Positions 1-11,494 of a DNA stretch of 64,000 nucleotides are shown here, piece by piece. Position 1 is the first letter of the stretch; every line of letters begins with the position of its first letter. Location of the stretch: NCBI GenBank assembly GCA_027943335.1, contig BSBK01007026.1, forward strand, positions 233,501 to 297,500, given 5' to 3'. The notes beneath the pieces were generated by a model. That model had not been told where the DNA came from, did not search any database, and worked only from the letters and a program-made list of their open reading frames with translations. The translations under genes and the position numbers were made by a program. This DNA comes from Chamaecyparis obtusa (taxonomy: Eukaryota; Streptophyta; Pinopsida; Cupressales; Cupressaceae).

Positions 1-154
1 AATATTTTAAAGTGTTTTTTGAGATATTTTAGGTTTTTAACTCTCGAGTTTCTGTCAGGACATCAATTTTATAGAGTTAAATGCTAGCAAAATATTACAA
101 AAGTTTATTTTAATCACAATAGACTGACTCTAGTTTCTAAAATGTCATATGCAT

Positions 155-375
155 ATGTTGATCGTCATCTCAGTGGATCGGCATCTACGACTATGTTCAT
201 TTGTTTGTGCTCCTAAAAAATTGCGCTGTCAGATGTCAGGTATACTTTTCTGAGTTTTCATTAAACTGTCGTCTATACTTTCTGATAGTCGTCTGCAAAT
301 TTTGATTGTCATCTACAATAGTTAACTGGCATCTATGCAGACTGTCATTTGCGACCTAAAATTGTCACCTGCACT
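155..375. repeat. Degenerate ~20-bp tandem repeat, GTCRTCTRC core
   Basis: Variants of a core such as GTCATCTAC, GTCGTCTGC and GTCACCTGC recur about nine times (near 163, 180, 225, 270, 288, 308, 329, 346 and 366), mostly 17-20 bp apart with diverged spacers. It looks like an old minisatellite inside an LTR or leader. The spacing is far too short for CRISPR and the context is eukaryotic. Confidence 0.6.
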
Positions 376-1649
376 CTATAACAAAAACTATTTTAATTTT
401 TCATAAATATTTTGTGTTACTGATTCATCTAGTTTTTTGCAACACCTTGAATCTAAAGATTGAATATTCAAAACTACTAATATCATGTGTTGCAAGGCAT
501 TGATAGAAGACATTCCCAAACATCAAACTACTCACTTTTTGTCTTGCAGGTTACCTAGGAGATACAAGCAAATATTGTATTTTCTTTAATTAATTTCTTA
601 TGCACATTAACAAAAGTTCACTTGTACAATTTTATTAAGTGATAGGAGAGTATTCTCTTGTCTTTATAAGACAATAAAAAACCTAGACTCATTTGATAAT
701 ATACTTAGAAAGGGACTTTGGAATGAACAATCTTGTTTGATGTGTTTGGGAGAAAACAACATTGGATAGGATATTATGCTCTTTTCTCCTTGAGGAAAAA
801 TTAGAAATCCAGACTCCTTTCATTGCCAATCCATACTTTTGAATTCATCCTATAGATGGGTCTTTCGGTTGAGGTAAAAAGCTCCCAGGAATGACCCACG
901 TGAGAACAAGGTGTAAGCCCACCACTCCAACTTACGTTAATCAAGTTTTCTTATTGGGGTTAAAGCCTCAGAAGTTGGATACCATTTGAGCTTATACACA
1001 ACTCTCACCTAACACATCAGTAGTGTCTTGTGATCTTAATCACATTTATGTGACTACCTTTGCTAAGGTGTTGTGTGGGGCTATAGGCCTAAATCACGCT
1101 TGTGCGGACACAAGGAATGTATCTAAACAAAGACCCTCACTAAAATCCTTATAGTAGAATCAACCCGGTTCACCCTCGAAAGTGTGATAATCCAAGTGTA
1201 AGGAGGATAATAACCTCCCCAAGATACTTACCATATCGTGCCTTCTAGAGTGTTTGGATTCAGATAATACAACATCATGACTAGAGCCATTGTGTGCTTG
1301 GTGATGACCATATTTTGATTAGCTCATGAAGTGTGCCTAAGTCAGCGAGCACAAATTTTCATGCTCTACCAATTCCTTAGGGTAGGAATTGTGTTTGGCT
1401 ATCTATAATAAATAGTTTCTCAAGAACATACACCTCAAATATGTTACTTTGTATCAACTTCATTGTCAGTATTGCTTGTTTCCTGCAAGGTTGAGTTGTC
1501 CCTTACCAAATTGTTTTCAAGACATATGACTGTTATTTTTCTAGTTTGAATTCTTGAAAATTAGTTCTTGTCATTGATTGGATTGATTGAAAATCAAACT
1601 AGAAAGCCTAAATTGACTAGATTCATCAAAAACACCCTAAAACCTAAAC

Positions 1650-1715
1650 CGTCGTCTCTAACATGGAATGGTCATCTTCGTAGATTGTCATCTACATCTG
1701 AGAATCGTCATCTCC
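1650..1715. repeat. Second cluster of the GTCRTCTRC repeat
   Basis: Four more units of the same core (near 1652, 1669, 1686 and 1705) lie 17-19 bp apart. The two clusters are about 1.3 kb apart and surrounding sequence does not obviously match, so they may be remnants of one longer array or of duplicated U3-like sequence. Confidence 0.55.
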
Positions 1716-2721
1716 ACTTGAAAAAGTGAGAAATCTGACCTGACAAACACATCAGAAATTGGCTTTTCCAGAGGCTCTTGAAATCAATTTTTCCAAAACA
1801 CAGCTTTACTTAGTCAAAATCAACTTTCTTTTGGGATATGACCGATTCAGGAAAGCATAAGAAAGTGAAACTTTTGGTCTCCTGAGTCTGTAGAGAAAAG
1901 AAAATCATTGATAGAAAGGCTAGAGTCAACACGTCCTATTCTAAATCTATCCAAAGGACTCTTGAAGCTAGTGAGAAGTTTGATAAAATCAACTATAACA
2001 ATTGGGTTGCTAATTTTTTGTCAAGAACAAAGTGAACATGGCCCTTGTCACTTGGTAATCCTATGATTAAGTACCTTTAACCTTCATTCTTCTTCAAATC
2101 ACTCATTATTTCCTCATCTTTAATCATGTCTTCCTTCATCCATATTTTAAAACATTAGCAGCATTAATAAAAACCTTGGACTTTTTAATCAAAATCAAAT
2201 CAATCCATCTTTCACACCTTAATCAAGCAATAGGGTGAAATAATCAATCCGATAGTGTCACATAGACCTTTAATCAAAGAAAACATTAATCCCTCACTAC
2301 TTTGAGGAATGAGTCTTTCTCTAGTAGTTTCAATCTAATCCTATTTTGTTTGGGGATCATCAGTTTATCACCCAAATAAGAGAAGATTTTAAATCAAATC
2401 CAATCCCTTGTTTGCATGATCACAAGATTTTGTTTCACCTAGGCTTGTTCCAAACCTTTAAATCAAATCAAACTTTGAGGCTTAGTTCCTCTTTAATCCT
2501 ATCAATCAAATTAATCCCAAATCAAATCCAATTAATCCTTGAGGCCTAGTCCTCTTAATCCAATCCAAATCCTAGTCCAAGTTTCTCCTAATTCATCAAT
2601 TCATTTCCTCCTCTCATCATCTTCCATCGATCTTTCAACATTCTTCAATCCAACTCAAGGTCATTTGTACATGGTACTTACCTGATCTCAAGCCAAGATA
2701 AGACAAGAATCTATAATCACC

Positions 2722-4704
2722 ATGGATAATGATCAAGAAACTATTTACTAAGAAGACTTCAATGATGATGAAGAACCACATATAGAATCTAACATAGTCA
2801 TACCTGAAAGTGTCAATGCAAATCCATGAGGAAATGAGTTCTTTAACGATCCTAATAACTTGAGCCTAGTGGAAGATCTAATCTAAGAAAATAGTTCCAA
2901 TATCTTGCCGAATCTCATTCAAAGGGGTGTCACACTCCCTAGAAATTTTAATGAAACCTTTCTTGAAAACAATATGATTCGAATTAACAAAAGCAAGGTC
3001 ATTTCCATTATGCCTTCAACATCTGATAACATAAATCAACCTTCCCATGATACACTTGAACAAATCTGAAAGCTTCTAAGGAGGCCCAACTCTAATGATA
3101 ACAACAATGTCAACGGAGTAAACAATAATGACTTAAATGGAGGTCATAGACCTTAACATCAACCAGGGTTATCGGGACAACATTCTGCTTCAATTTTATC
3201 AAAGCCTAATGGAGTCTTGAAGAATCAAAATTCTTCACACACAGATAACACCAACCACATTTCTAGTAGACACAACATGAATCCTCCAACTCTCAGAGGA
3301 CATAATACATGATTAGGAGGAACGAATCAAGGCCGTACAATCATCAACAATAATCCTCCTGAGTTGGTGCAAAAAATTAATGAGCTTAAGAGCATGATGG
3401 AGACTATGCAAAAAGGTGGGAAGAAGGAATTCTCTTTTGCAGAGATATGTCTTTATCCATTTGATAAATCAATCAGTGTTCAACCATTCCCTACTAATTT
3501 TGAGATTCCTAAATTTGATAAATACAAGGGATAATCATGCCATGTACAACATGTCAAGGAGTTCTATGTAGAAGCTCAAGAAGTTTCTCACAATGATAAT
3601 TTCCTTCAAATACTCTTCACCAAGAGTCTTGGTGGACCTGTGCTTGAGTGGCTACTGAATCTCGTTCCTAGTTCTGTATCAAATTTTAATGATCTTGTTG
3701 AGAATTTTGTTGCACAATACTCTTATAATATCAAACATCAAGCGTCACTTAGTGACTTATGCAACATGAAGCAAAGAAACAAAGAGACCTTTGCTAGATT
3801 TCTTTAAAGATGGCGACATCTTGCAAACTAAATACCTTGGAAAATTCCAGATTCACACCTTGTTGATATCTTCACTAAGAATCTGGTTACAAAAATGTCA
3901 TTCCAAATGAAGATGGTTGCCCCAGACTCATTTGAGGCACTCATTAAAGATGGAAAATCTATTGAAGATGGACTTTTGATGAAAGGGGCCATTAAACATT
4001 ATCCTTCTAATTCATCTAACAACACCAATGATAAACCCAAATTCTGGTCTAAGAACAAGGGTGTTGTTAATGATGGAGTGATATATGCTAATCATGTCCA
4101 AAATGTTTAAGCATCCAACAACAACAATCAAGGAAATTGTATTAACAATGATCAAAATAACCATGATCAAAACAATAACCAGAATAATCAAAGTAATCAA
4201 ACCAATCAAAACAATCAAAATCAAAATCAGAATCAAGGATCTGGTTATCCTGGCTCCCTATTCTCGTGCTACAATAGCAAGAACAACAACAATACACCAC
4301 AACAACAAAGATAATTCACACAGCTAGAAGACTCCCTTGATGTCATTTTTCAGCATTTAGTCAATCTTGGAATGATGGTCTATACTAACACAAGGCCTTT
4401 TGATGACAATCAACCAAAACTAAACTAGTATAAGGATAATGAATATTGTGATTATCATCGCATTAAAGGGCATGAAATCAAGAAATGCATGAAATTTCAC
4501 CATTTTGTTCAAGATTTTATTGACAATGGCAAAATTGAGGTAGAAGGTCAAAATACCTCTACCTATAATGCCCAATTTAAAATATATTCTAAACCTTTTC
4601 TAGGACACAATCAAAATAATGCCTCATCGTCCAAAGGCTTTTCCTATTATTACACTACAAATAAGATCTTAGGAGATGAACACACTTGTAGTAGCCTAGA
4701 ATAA
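2722..4704 (+). pseudogene. gag: Tat-like gag, stop-riddled but in one frame
   Basis: One frame runs from the ATG at 2722 to the stop at 4702-4704, broken by about a dozen stop codons (the first TAA at 2749) but no obvious frameshift. The capsid-like part at about 3450-3990 has the Retrotrans_gag pattern: a PFD...PKFDKY start, a GGPVLEWLLNL segment, then a segment with FNDLVENFVAQY and an ETFARFL..WR block. About 4111-4245 encodes an Asn/Gln-rich tract. Around 4447-4540 a CDYH...GHEIKKC motif followed by FVQDFIDNGKIEV matches the atypical zinc finger region of Tat-lineage gags. The expected product is the structural protein that packages element RNA in virus-like particles; this copy cannot make it. 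Confidence 0.8.
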
Positions 4705-5068
4705 ATTGATGTTTGTGGTTTTGACTCACTGTGTGGCCACATTGAGCAATATGAAGCTCATGTAAACACACTAATTCTAAAGAGTGTTGATCTCAATATC
4801 ACCCCTCGTTGTCCTTGAGTCACTATATAAGCCACTACAAATCCACCCACTGCACCATCAACATCTACATGACCTGCTTCATGTTATGACCTGATTTCTC
4901 AGTTAAAGAATACTCCTATACTTATATCCATCCTAGAGCTCCTCCACACATCCCCTATCCACAAATAGGCCCTTGAAAATGCCTTGAATGAGTCTTGTGT
5001 CCCTAAAAATATCAATACATCCCAGCTCCAAGCCATGATAAAAAAATTTAGCCACCCAACAACTCCTG

Positions 5069-5461
5069 GTGTTTATTGACAAAGATTTCCAAGGTCTCTA
5101 TGCTCACCAAAATAAAGCTCTACATATCCAAGTAACCATCCACAATACCCAAATCAAAAGAGTCCTCATAGACAATGGATCTGGTCTAAATTTGTGCACT
5201 TTAAGTATGATATGCAACATTGGTCTTTTTGAAGACCTTATTAATGTAAATAAAAGAATCATAATAAAAGAATATGATGATAGAGAAAGGGTGAGTAAAG
5301 GTATCATTGCACTCCCCTTACAAGTGGGTCCAACCCTTATTGACATAGTCTGTCAGGTGCTCGATCTAGAGCTGTCAGCCTATAATATTCTTTTGGGTAG
5401 ACCATGGATAGATGTTATCTCAGGTGTTCCATCTAAAATAACAATCCCTAGAGATCATTAA
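5069..5461 (+). pseudogene. pro: Gypsy aspartic protease domain
   Basis: An uninterrupted 130-residue stretch is a retropepsin-like domain. VLIDNGSGLNLC at about residues 33-44 carries the catalytic Asp (codon at 5171) in the DxGS form common in Tat-like elements, and YNILLGRPWI near residues 106-115 is the conserved C-terminal flap/ILG region. It would cleave the Gag-Pol polyprotein. It is in a different frame from the upstream gag, so at least one indel separates them, and about 360 bp between them is decayed. The methionine at 5069 is just the first after a stop and not a true start. Confidence 0.8.
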
Positions 5462-6047
5462 CCCTTCTAGTATTGCAAAAGGCTGGAAGGTAAGAAATCA
5501 AATTACTATCCATTGAATGAGTATGTCTTTCCTATTAAACAATAAACTCTTGTCCGACCCACTTCATCTGAAGATAAATAAAAGATGTCTAACCAAGATA
5601 AAGGAAAGGACAAGGTTACTGAGTCTGAAAAGAAGGTCTGATTCATAGATCAAGGTATGAGGGAATGTAAATTTGAAAATGCCATGTGGATTGGTCATCT
5701 CCCCCTCTCCCCTAAATCTATGGTAAACCTTCACAAATCTTCCCTAAGAGAGATAAGGAAACCATGAAATGCAAGAAGACAACATTTTAACATTAGGGAT
5801 CCCTTTCAGATGAACACATGCAATATAATATCATATCTTGGCTATTTGATGATGAAGAAGATAAACCTGTAGACATATCTAAGGGGAAATATGTTAAGGC
5901 CACTCCCATTGTTGAAAGCATGAGATATCATGGTACCAACCTTAGAGTGAAAGAAAATGGAAGGAAAACTATCATCAAAGCAACTGGGTATCCCTATGGA
6001 AAAGTGGGTTCCATAGAGACTAAGAAGCTTTTTCCAAGGACTATTGT
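5462..6047 (+). other. Decayed protease-to-RT linker of the Tat-like element
   Basis: Short open stretches with stops continue the polyprotein between protease and RT. The segment at 5818-6066 is open but has no catalytic motif I recognise. In Tat-lineage elements this interval is a variable linker. Confidence 0.5.
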
Positions 6048-7845
6048 ATGTTTGAATCTGATTTAGACACCAAGGAAGAGTTCTTTAAAATCCCTTTCCA
6101 ATATATTAAAGATGATCTCAATACATGTGTCCTTCATATTGTTGAATCTGACCTATCCTCACCTGACCTTCCCCTTACCAATCCTGAGCTAATAGATTGG
6201 GACAAAAAAAATTCACCACCTGCCTTAGATATATACAATTTGGATGAGACAATTCTAGCATTTTTTGGACTAATAAATCTCCAAGACAATGAGCATCATA
6301 TCCACTACAATGAGCAAGCCTACTTTGGTAGCCAAGTCAACTCCCTTGGTCGCAAAAATGAAGAAGAAGATAAAAATCTTAAAAATGATAAAACATCATT
6401 GGGTGAAAACCTTTTTGAGGCACCCCTGGATGAAGAAAAAAATAAAATAAAGGATGTTTCCTCTAGTGAAAACCTTTGTGAGGTTCTAGAGGAGGGGGAA
6501 GTTTACTTTCCTTTTATGTCATTGCCACCATTAAAATATTCTATTCTCATAGAAGACACTATAGCAGTCAATATTGGAGCTGAAGAGGATCCAAAGATCA
6601 CATACATTGTAGCTTCCCTTGATGAAAAAGAAAAAGAAGCCATGATTGCATTTTTGAAGAAGGCACAAATCATCTTTGCAAGGACTTACAAAGAAATGCC
6701 TGGATTAGATACTAACCTAGTTGTACACCATCTTGATGTAGATCCAAAAATCAAGCCTATAAAGCAAATATTATGCAAGATGCATCCACAAGTGGCACTC
6801 TTGGTCAAAGATGAACTACAAAAGATGCTCAAAGCTGAAATTATTAGACCCATAGATTATCCTGAGTGGGTCTCCAACATTGTACCAGTAGGTAAACCCT
6901 CTAGGGGCATCTGGATCTATACTGATTTCACAGACCTTAATCTCACTTGTCCTAAGGATGATTTTCCACTTCCCAATATTGATATCATAGTGGATTTGAC
7001 TGTTAGGCACAAGATGTTGTCCCTCATGGATGGCTTTGCTAGATATAATTAGATTCACATAACAATGGAGCACCAACACAAAACTACATTCACCACACCT
7101 TGGGGTACATTTTGTTACCAAGTCATGCCCTTTGGTCTCAAAAATGCATGCACCACTTATCAGAGAGCCATGAAAACTATCTTCCATGACCTCCATCATG
7201 TGATTATGGAAGACTATGTGGATGATATATTAGGAAAGTCCAAGACACGATAATCACACATTGCTATCCTTACCACAATCTTTGACAGGTTGGAGAAATA
7301 CAAGGTTCAGATAAATCCCAAGAAATGTGTCTTAGGTGTACAATCAAGCAAGTTTTTGGGCTACATTGTATCTGATAGAGGAATTTAAGTTGACCCAAAT
7401 AAAGTAAAATCCATCTTGGAGATGCCACCTCCTAAAACCTTGAAACAACTACGGAGCTTACATGGGAGACTTTAGTCCATTCAAAGATTTGTGTCACAAT
7501 TTGTAGATAAAGTGCATCCTTTTTACCACCTGCTAAGAAAGAATATCAAATTCATTTGGAATTACTTATCTCAAAAGGCCTTTAAACAACTCAAGGAATA
7601 TCTAGCTAATCCACCAGTATCGGTCCCGCATGTTCTAGGATGACCTTTGATCCTCTACATTTCAACAACTACAATAGCATTGGGTGCTCTTATAGCACAA
7701 CTAGATGACAATGGAAAAGAGTGTGTCATATACTATCTCAGTAGAACTTTAGTGGGTTATTAGCTCAACTATACAACTATTGAGAGAGATTTCCTAGATG
7801 TAGTCATTTGCATGCAGAAGCTACGCCATTACATGCTCAATCAAT
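6048..7845 (+). pseudogene. pol: Gypsy reverse transcriptase and first RNase H
   Basis: The RT is read in one frame from 6048 to about 7845 with stops near 7050, 7251, 7386 and beyond. After an acidic linker (to about 6640) come the RT fingers (VSNIVPVGKPSRG...IYTDFTDLN, about 6870-6945), a PKDDFPLPNID block, an altered LMDGFARYN in place of the usual DG.SGYNQ, FGLKNACTTYQRAM, and YVDDILGKSK with the YVDD catalytic box at 7215-7226. LGYIVSDRGI and the connection follow. An RNase H-like part (about 7660-7845) has ALGALIAQLD and a TIERDFLDVV-like block. It would copy element RNA into DNA and degrade the RNA strand. A frameshift near 7845 separates it from the next domain. Confidence 0.85.
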
Positions 7846-7849
7846 AAGG

Positions 7850-8395
7850 TACAGTTGATAGAAAAGATTGACCCACTCAATTATTTATTATCTAAAGCCA
7901 CTCTAACAAGTCGTACAACAAAATAGGTCATGATATTCACTGAGTTTGATATTGTGTACTCTGAATGCAAGGCAATCAAAGGGTAGTCAATCATTGATCA
8001 ACTTGCAGAGGCTCCTATTCCAAGAGATCATCCTATTGGCACCAATTTTCCTGATGAAACCATCATGACTGTCACCCCAAGAATTCAATGGAAGCTCTAC
8101 TTTGATGGATCCTTCACTCAAAAAGGATCAAGGGTAGGAATTCTATTTGTTACACCATAAGGGAATTTCATCCCTAAATCATACAAATTAACATTTGCAT
8201 GTACAAACAACATAGAAAAAGATGAGGCTTTGGTTACAGGGCTTTGCCAAGATGTCAGATGGAAGATCACAAGTTTCCTTATTTTTGGAGACTCTCAATT
8301 GGTTATCAAGCAAGTGAATGACAAATATCAGACAAAGGATGATAAGTTTCTACCTTACTTTCACCCGGTTGAAGATCTCAAGCAACATTTACATG
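7850..8395 (+). pseudogene. Second (archaeal-type) RNase H domain, truncated
   Basis: In the frame after 7850, WKLYFDGSFTQKGS (Asp codon at 8104) is the first catalytic motif, KDEALVTGL near 8220 the second, and FLIFGDSQLVIKQV near 8280 the third. This extra domain, sometimes called aRNH, is a hallmark of Tat-lineage plant gypsy elements. The normal ending of the domain and the integrase that should follow are missing: at about 8395 the sequence switches to the tail of the X element on the opposite strand. The stretch also has stops, for example near 7924, 7984 and 8158. Confidence 0.8.
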
Positions 8396-10823
8396 CTTGG
8401 GTGGAGTGTTATCATTTTGTGCTTTAGTAGCTACCTCAATAGCTTGTACCGGTATGGGCAGATTACTTGGTACCATTTCTCAGGCTACCTCAGTTGCTTC
8501 TTCTTCACCAAGGTTCTTGGTAGTTCTGGTGATCATTTCATCTTCTTTAGCCTCATCATTGGGGTCACCTTCTGTTATGTCTTCTATTAGTATTTTTTCA
8601 TCCCCTAGAGTATTCAACATTTTTGGAATTCCTTCCATTACAATGTCAGCAACAACTATGGATTCTTCTTTGTTATTTTCTTCCTTGGGCTGCTCAGTAT
8701 CTGAGATGTGAATGGTCTAATCATAAATAGTAATAGGCTCTCCTACTTCTATGCTCAGTTTATGATCCTCGGTAATACAATTATTGATTGGACTGAGAAG
8801 TTTTGTCCAAATATTCCTACTCTTATCATCTACCTCCTACAATTTTCCTTGTAGGATTTTAAATGCTTGAGCCTTCATAAAGAATTTATTTTCATGTTAT
8901 TTTAATGTTGCATCTATTTCATCAATATAATAGTCATATTTTACCAGAATTAATGACCTCTCTCTCATTCTTTTCTCAGTTGTGAGAGCATAAGTCCATC
9001 TAGCACAAACTTTGTCGTATAACTCTTTGGGTATGCTGCTAGAAAGTTCAATTGGAATTGTTTTGAATGTTATCATTATACTTATTACTCCTTCTTCAAG
9101 CTTATCCTGCTCCTCGGTGCTCAATTGAGGATACCTTTTAAGATTTGGTGAACTAAGCTTTCCAGTAGTCCTTATCCTTTTTGCTACCTCATCAATAGTC
9201 TGAGGTTCTATATTCACCACAACTTTGAATTTATCTATATCTTCCTCATTTGAATCTTTTTCATCCTTTTCTATTATTAGTTTTCTTCTCCATTTGGTTT
9301 AGGGAGCTCAATGGTGGCCTTTTCTTTCCTTTTTTGATATGTATGAGTCAGTGTAGGCCTAGTTATTTTGTAACACCTTTCTTCAAAGGTGGTGAACTAG
9401 TAGTTTCTGATCTAGTCCTTGACCTAACATGTTTTCCTTTCCCTTTATCATCTTTAGGTGGCTCTTCTTGATCATGTTCTTCCAACTTGGTGGCCTCTTC
9501 ATGTATGTCTTTACCGATTGGTGTTTGATCCTCGGTTTCTTTTTCAACTGGTTCCCCAATGTCTTCATCTATGACACCAAATTTTTTCTTAAGGTTTTTA
9601 ACCATTTTCTCCTTTTTTCTACCCATCTTCTCAACTAAAAGTCCCATCTTGATTTTGGACTTGGCTTCCTCAAATTTTCCAAACCTTGTAGCCTTCTTGT
9701 ATTTGGGCTTGACAAGTAAAGCCTTTATAGCTTTTGTAGCTACATCTATGTCAATCTCATAGTCCATGAGTGGTAGCCAAGCTATTCTTGGCTCTACATC
9801 TTTGATAAGGGTGGTGTCGGTATCCACTAGAAAATAGATATCTTATTTAAATTTCTCTACCAACTGTGTTGGTATCCTTGTTCTTTTCTCCATTCTCTCC
9901 TTGAACTGGCCAAAGTATTCTTCCATAACAGGTTCAAAGTTCTTTCCTAAGTTCTAAATAAACTCACTAATTTGAACAATAATAGGTCGATTGATATCCC
10001 ATTCTACATTACCAACTGATGGAAAAAAGTTTTGCAAGTAAAAGAATGTACATACCAATAATGAGCCAAATTTGTAAGTATTGGATCTTGCTACCCTAAT
10101 TTTTCTCATGTTCTCCTCTAACTGCCTCAACATCAACTCAGCTAGGTCAAGTTGCAAACCCTTTTTCACAATCTTGTATGCAATATCGACCACTCCACAT
10201 GCAACACTATTTGGTCTGCTTGATTTAAAAAATTTATATGAAATGACATATACACCAAATCTCATTTGAAGATCATTGATGGTGTTTATTCTTAGGCCTC
10301 TATCATCCCATTTTATGCCGGTTAGCTTCTCAATCTCGGTATGTGTTGGGTGCCTTAGGGCTTTAGCTTTGTTGTTCATCAGATACCCTGTCACTACATG
10401 TATCACATCCTTTGTGATCTTCATAGGTTCATCTAGCCATAACTTTGCTTCATGTACACAGCTCAGTATGATGCATATCCATTTTGTTTTGAATTCCTTT
10501 GGGAAATTTAGGGCATTTGTTAACCCTTTTACCTACAAGTGTTTGTGATCATCTTTTAGCTTTCCGTGAGTGAAAAGCTCTTGATATTTGGATTGAATCT
10601 CAAAGTCTCTGATTTCATTAATTTTATAGTGGATGTATGACCTAACATCCTTTATGAGAAGAACCCTAGGCAATATCAGTAAAAACACACCCTTGTCGTC
10701 GGGTTGAGATGCAACTTACGAATGTAGTTTAAAAGGAGGCTCAGTTCAAGTTGTGTTCTTGATCAAATTAACTTTCTTTCCCTTGTCATCCTTGGTTTGC
10801 ACGGTTTGTGAGGATGAAGCCAT
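8396..10823 (-). pseudogene. X element second ORF, unknown function, broken
   Basis: It starts with ATG at 10823, shared with the other copy (MASSS...). The first 130 codons contain several stops, then 10424-9954 is open. Conserved in both copies are LWLDE..KIT+D.IH.VTGY, a DIAYKIVKKG block, an NMR.IR.AR.NT.KFGS block, a SVGNV block, and VEPR..WL..MDYE.DID followed by IKALL.KPK. From about 9700 to 9380 it becomes highly charged (Lys/Glu) and ends in an Arg/Ser-rich basic patch (VRSRTRSETTSSPPLKK). 9220-8897 and the region to about 8400 continue it in other frames with acidic tails. I see no RT, integrase, protease or RNase H motif. It may resemble the plant 'putative transposon protein' families, but I cannot confirm that. 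Confidence 0.6.
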
Positions 10824-11494
10824 TGTGATTTCTAACTTAGGGCTTTCAATGAGGTAGATACAGAGAACTCGGTTAGTTCCAAACTTACTTGATTCAAACT
10901 TCAACTATTCCCAATGTACTTAGATCTATGTGAAATGCTTGGATTCTCTCTTCTCAAGTCTTGCTCAAATCACTCTGCTTCGTTCTTCATCGTCATGTTA
11001 ACAAATGAATTCATTTCCTACTAATTTATAGACAAAAACCTTGATCAGTGCAATAAATGCTTTACAATCTACCACTCGGTTGATAATAAAGTAACTTGGT
11101 TAACACAATAAATACCACAGCTTGGTGAGTACTATTAATACTCAGTTGACTAAGCAACTTGGTTGTCTTTTATATTTTTACCGACTAGAATTTCTTACCC
11201 GGTCCAGTTTAGCTGACTAAACTTGTTTCAAGTTAGAAATAATATAATACCCTAGTGCATCTTAATTCATGATGATTTGGCATTCATACAGTAGATATAA
11301 GGAATTGTTGTAAGATATAACCTTTGAAATTCAGTTCCATACTTACTTGGATAGCTTAGGTGGAGGTGGTGAAATCACCCAATCCAATGGACGAGGTGTC
11401 ACCGACTGTTGTGCTTAGTCCAGCAATGTCATTTGATGCTTTTCTCCACATTTGATTCCTTATCCTCATTATTTCTTCAATTATGTTTCCACTT
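10824..11494 (-). other. X element spacer between its two ORFs
   Basis: About 670 bp without an ORF. The corresponding ~610 bp in the + copy is also non-coding, and both contain scattered words such as CTCGGTT and ACCGAGT that recur in X LTRs. It could hold an internal promoter or a splice acceptor for the second ORF, but no specific signal is visible. Confidence 0.4.

Larger units (their letters stand above)
1..2650 (+). other. Leader or LTR-like region upstream of Tat-like gag
   Basis: No convincing ORF is present. The region lies directly upstream of the gag reading frame that starts at 2722, so it is probably the 5' LTR and/or untranslated leader of that gypsy element, but I could not find matching LTR ends, a target duplication or a primer binding site. 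It carries a degenerate 20-bp repeat near both ends of the first 1.7 kb. From about 2150 to 2620 it is low-complexity, with short AATCAAATC and TTAATCC-like words recurring. Assignment to the element rests on position only. Confidence 0.35.
2722..8395 (+). mobile_element. Ty3/gypsy element, Tat/Athila-like, 5' half only
   Basis: The domain order on the + strand is gag, aspartic protease, reverse transcriptase, RNase H, then a second RNase H domain, as in plant Tat-lineage gypsy elements. Coding frames carry many stop codons and a few frame changes, so it is dead. The element stops abruptly inside the second RNase H at about 8395, where sequence of an unrelated LTR element on the opposite strand begins. 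No integrase follows. A Tat-like integrase lies on the - strand at 57.0-58.4 kb and could be its missing half. Confidence 0.85.

Noticed and set aside
155..375. Regularly spaced short repeats resembling a CRISPR array
   Set aside because: Units are about 20 bp apart with a degenerate core, no constant repeat-spacer structure, and the context is plant nuclear retrotransposons.
4012..4236. Hydrophobic Ile/Leu/Val-rich frame on the minus strand, possible membrane protein
   Set aside because: It is the antisense of the Asn/Gln-rich gag tract.
2722..8395. Endogenous caulimovirus-like sequence
   Set aside because: Domain order with gag, a second RNase H and a Tat-type zinc finger, and no movement-protein pattern, points to a gypsy retrotransposon.
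8397..8711. Plus-strand Ser-rich frame as the continuation of the Tat-like polyprotein
   Set aside because: It is antisense to the acidic tail of the X second ORF, which has a homologous copy at the right end of the window.
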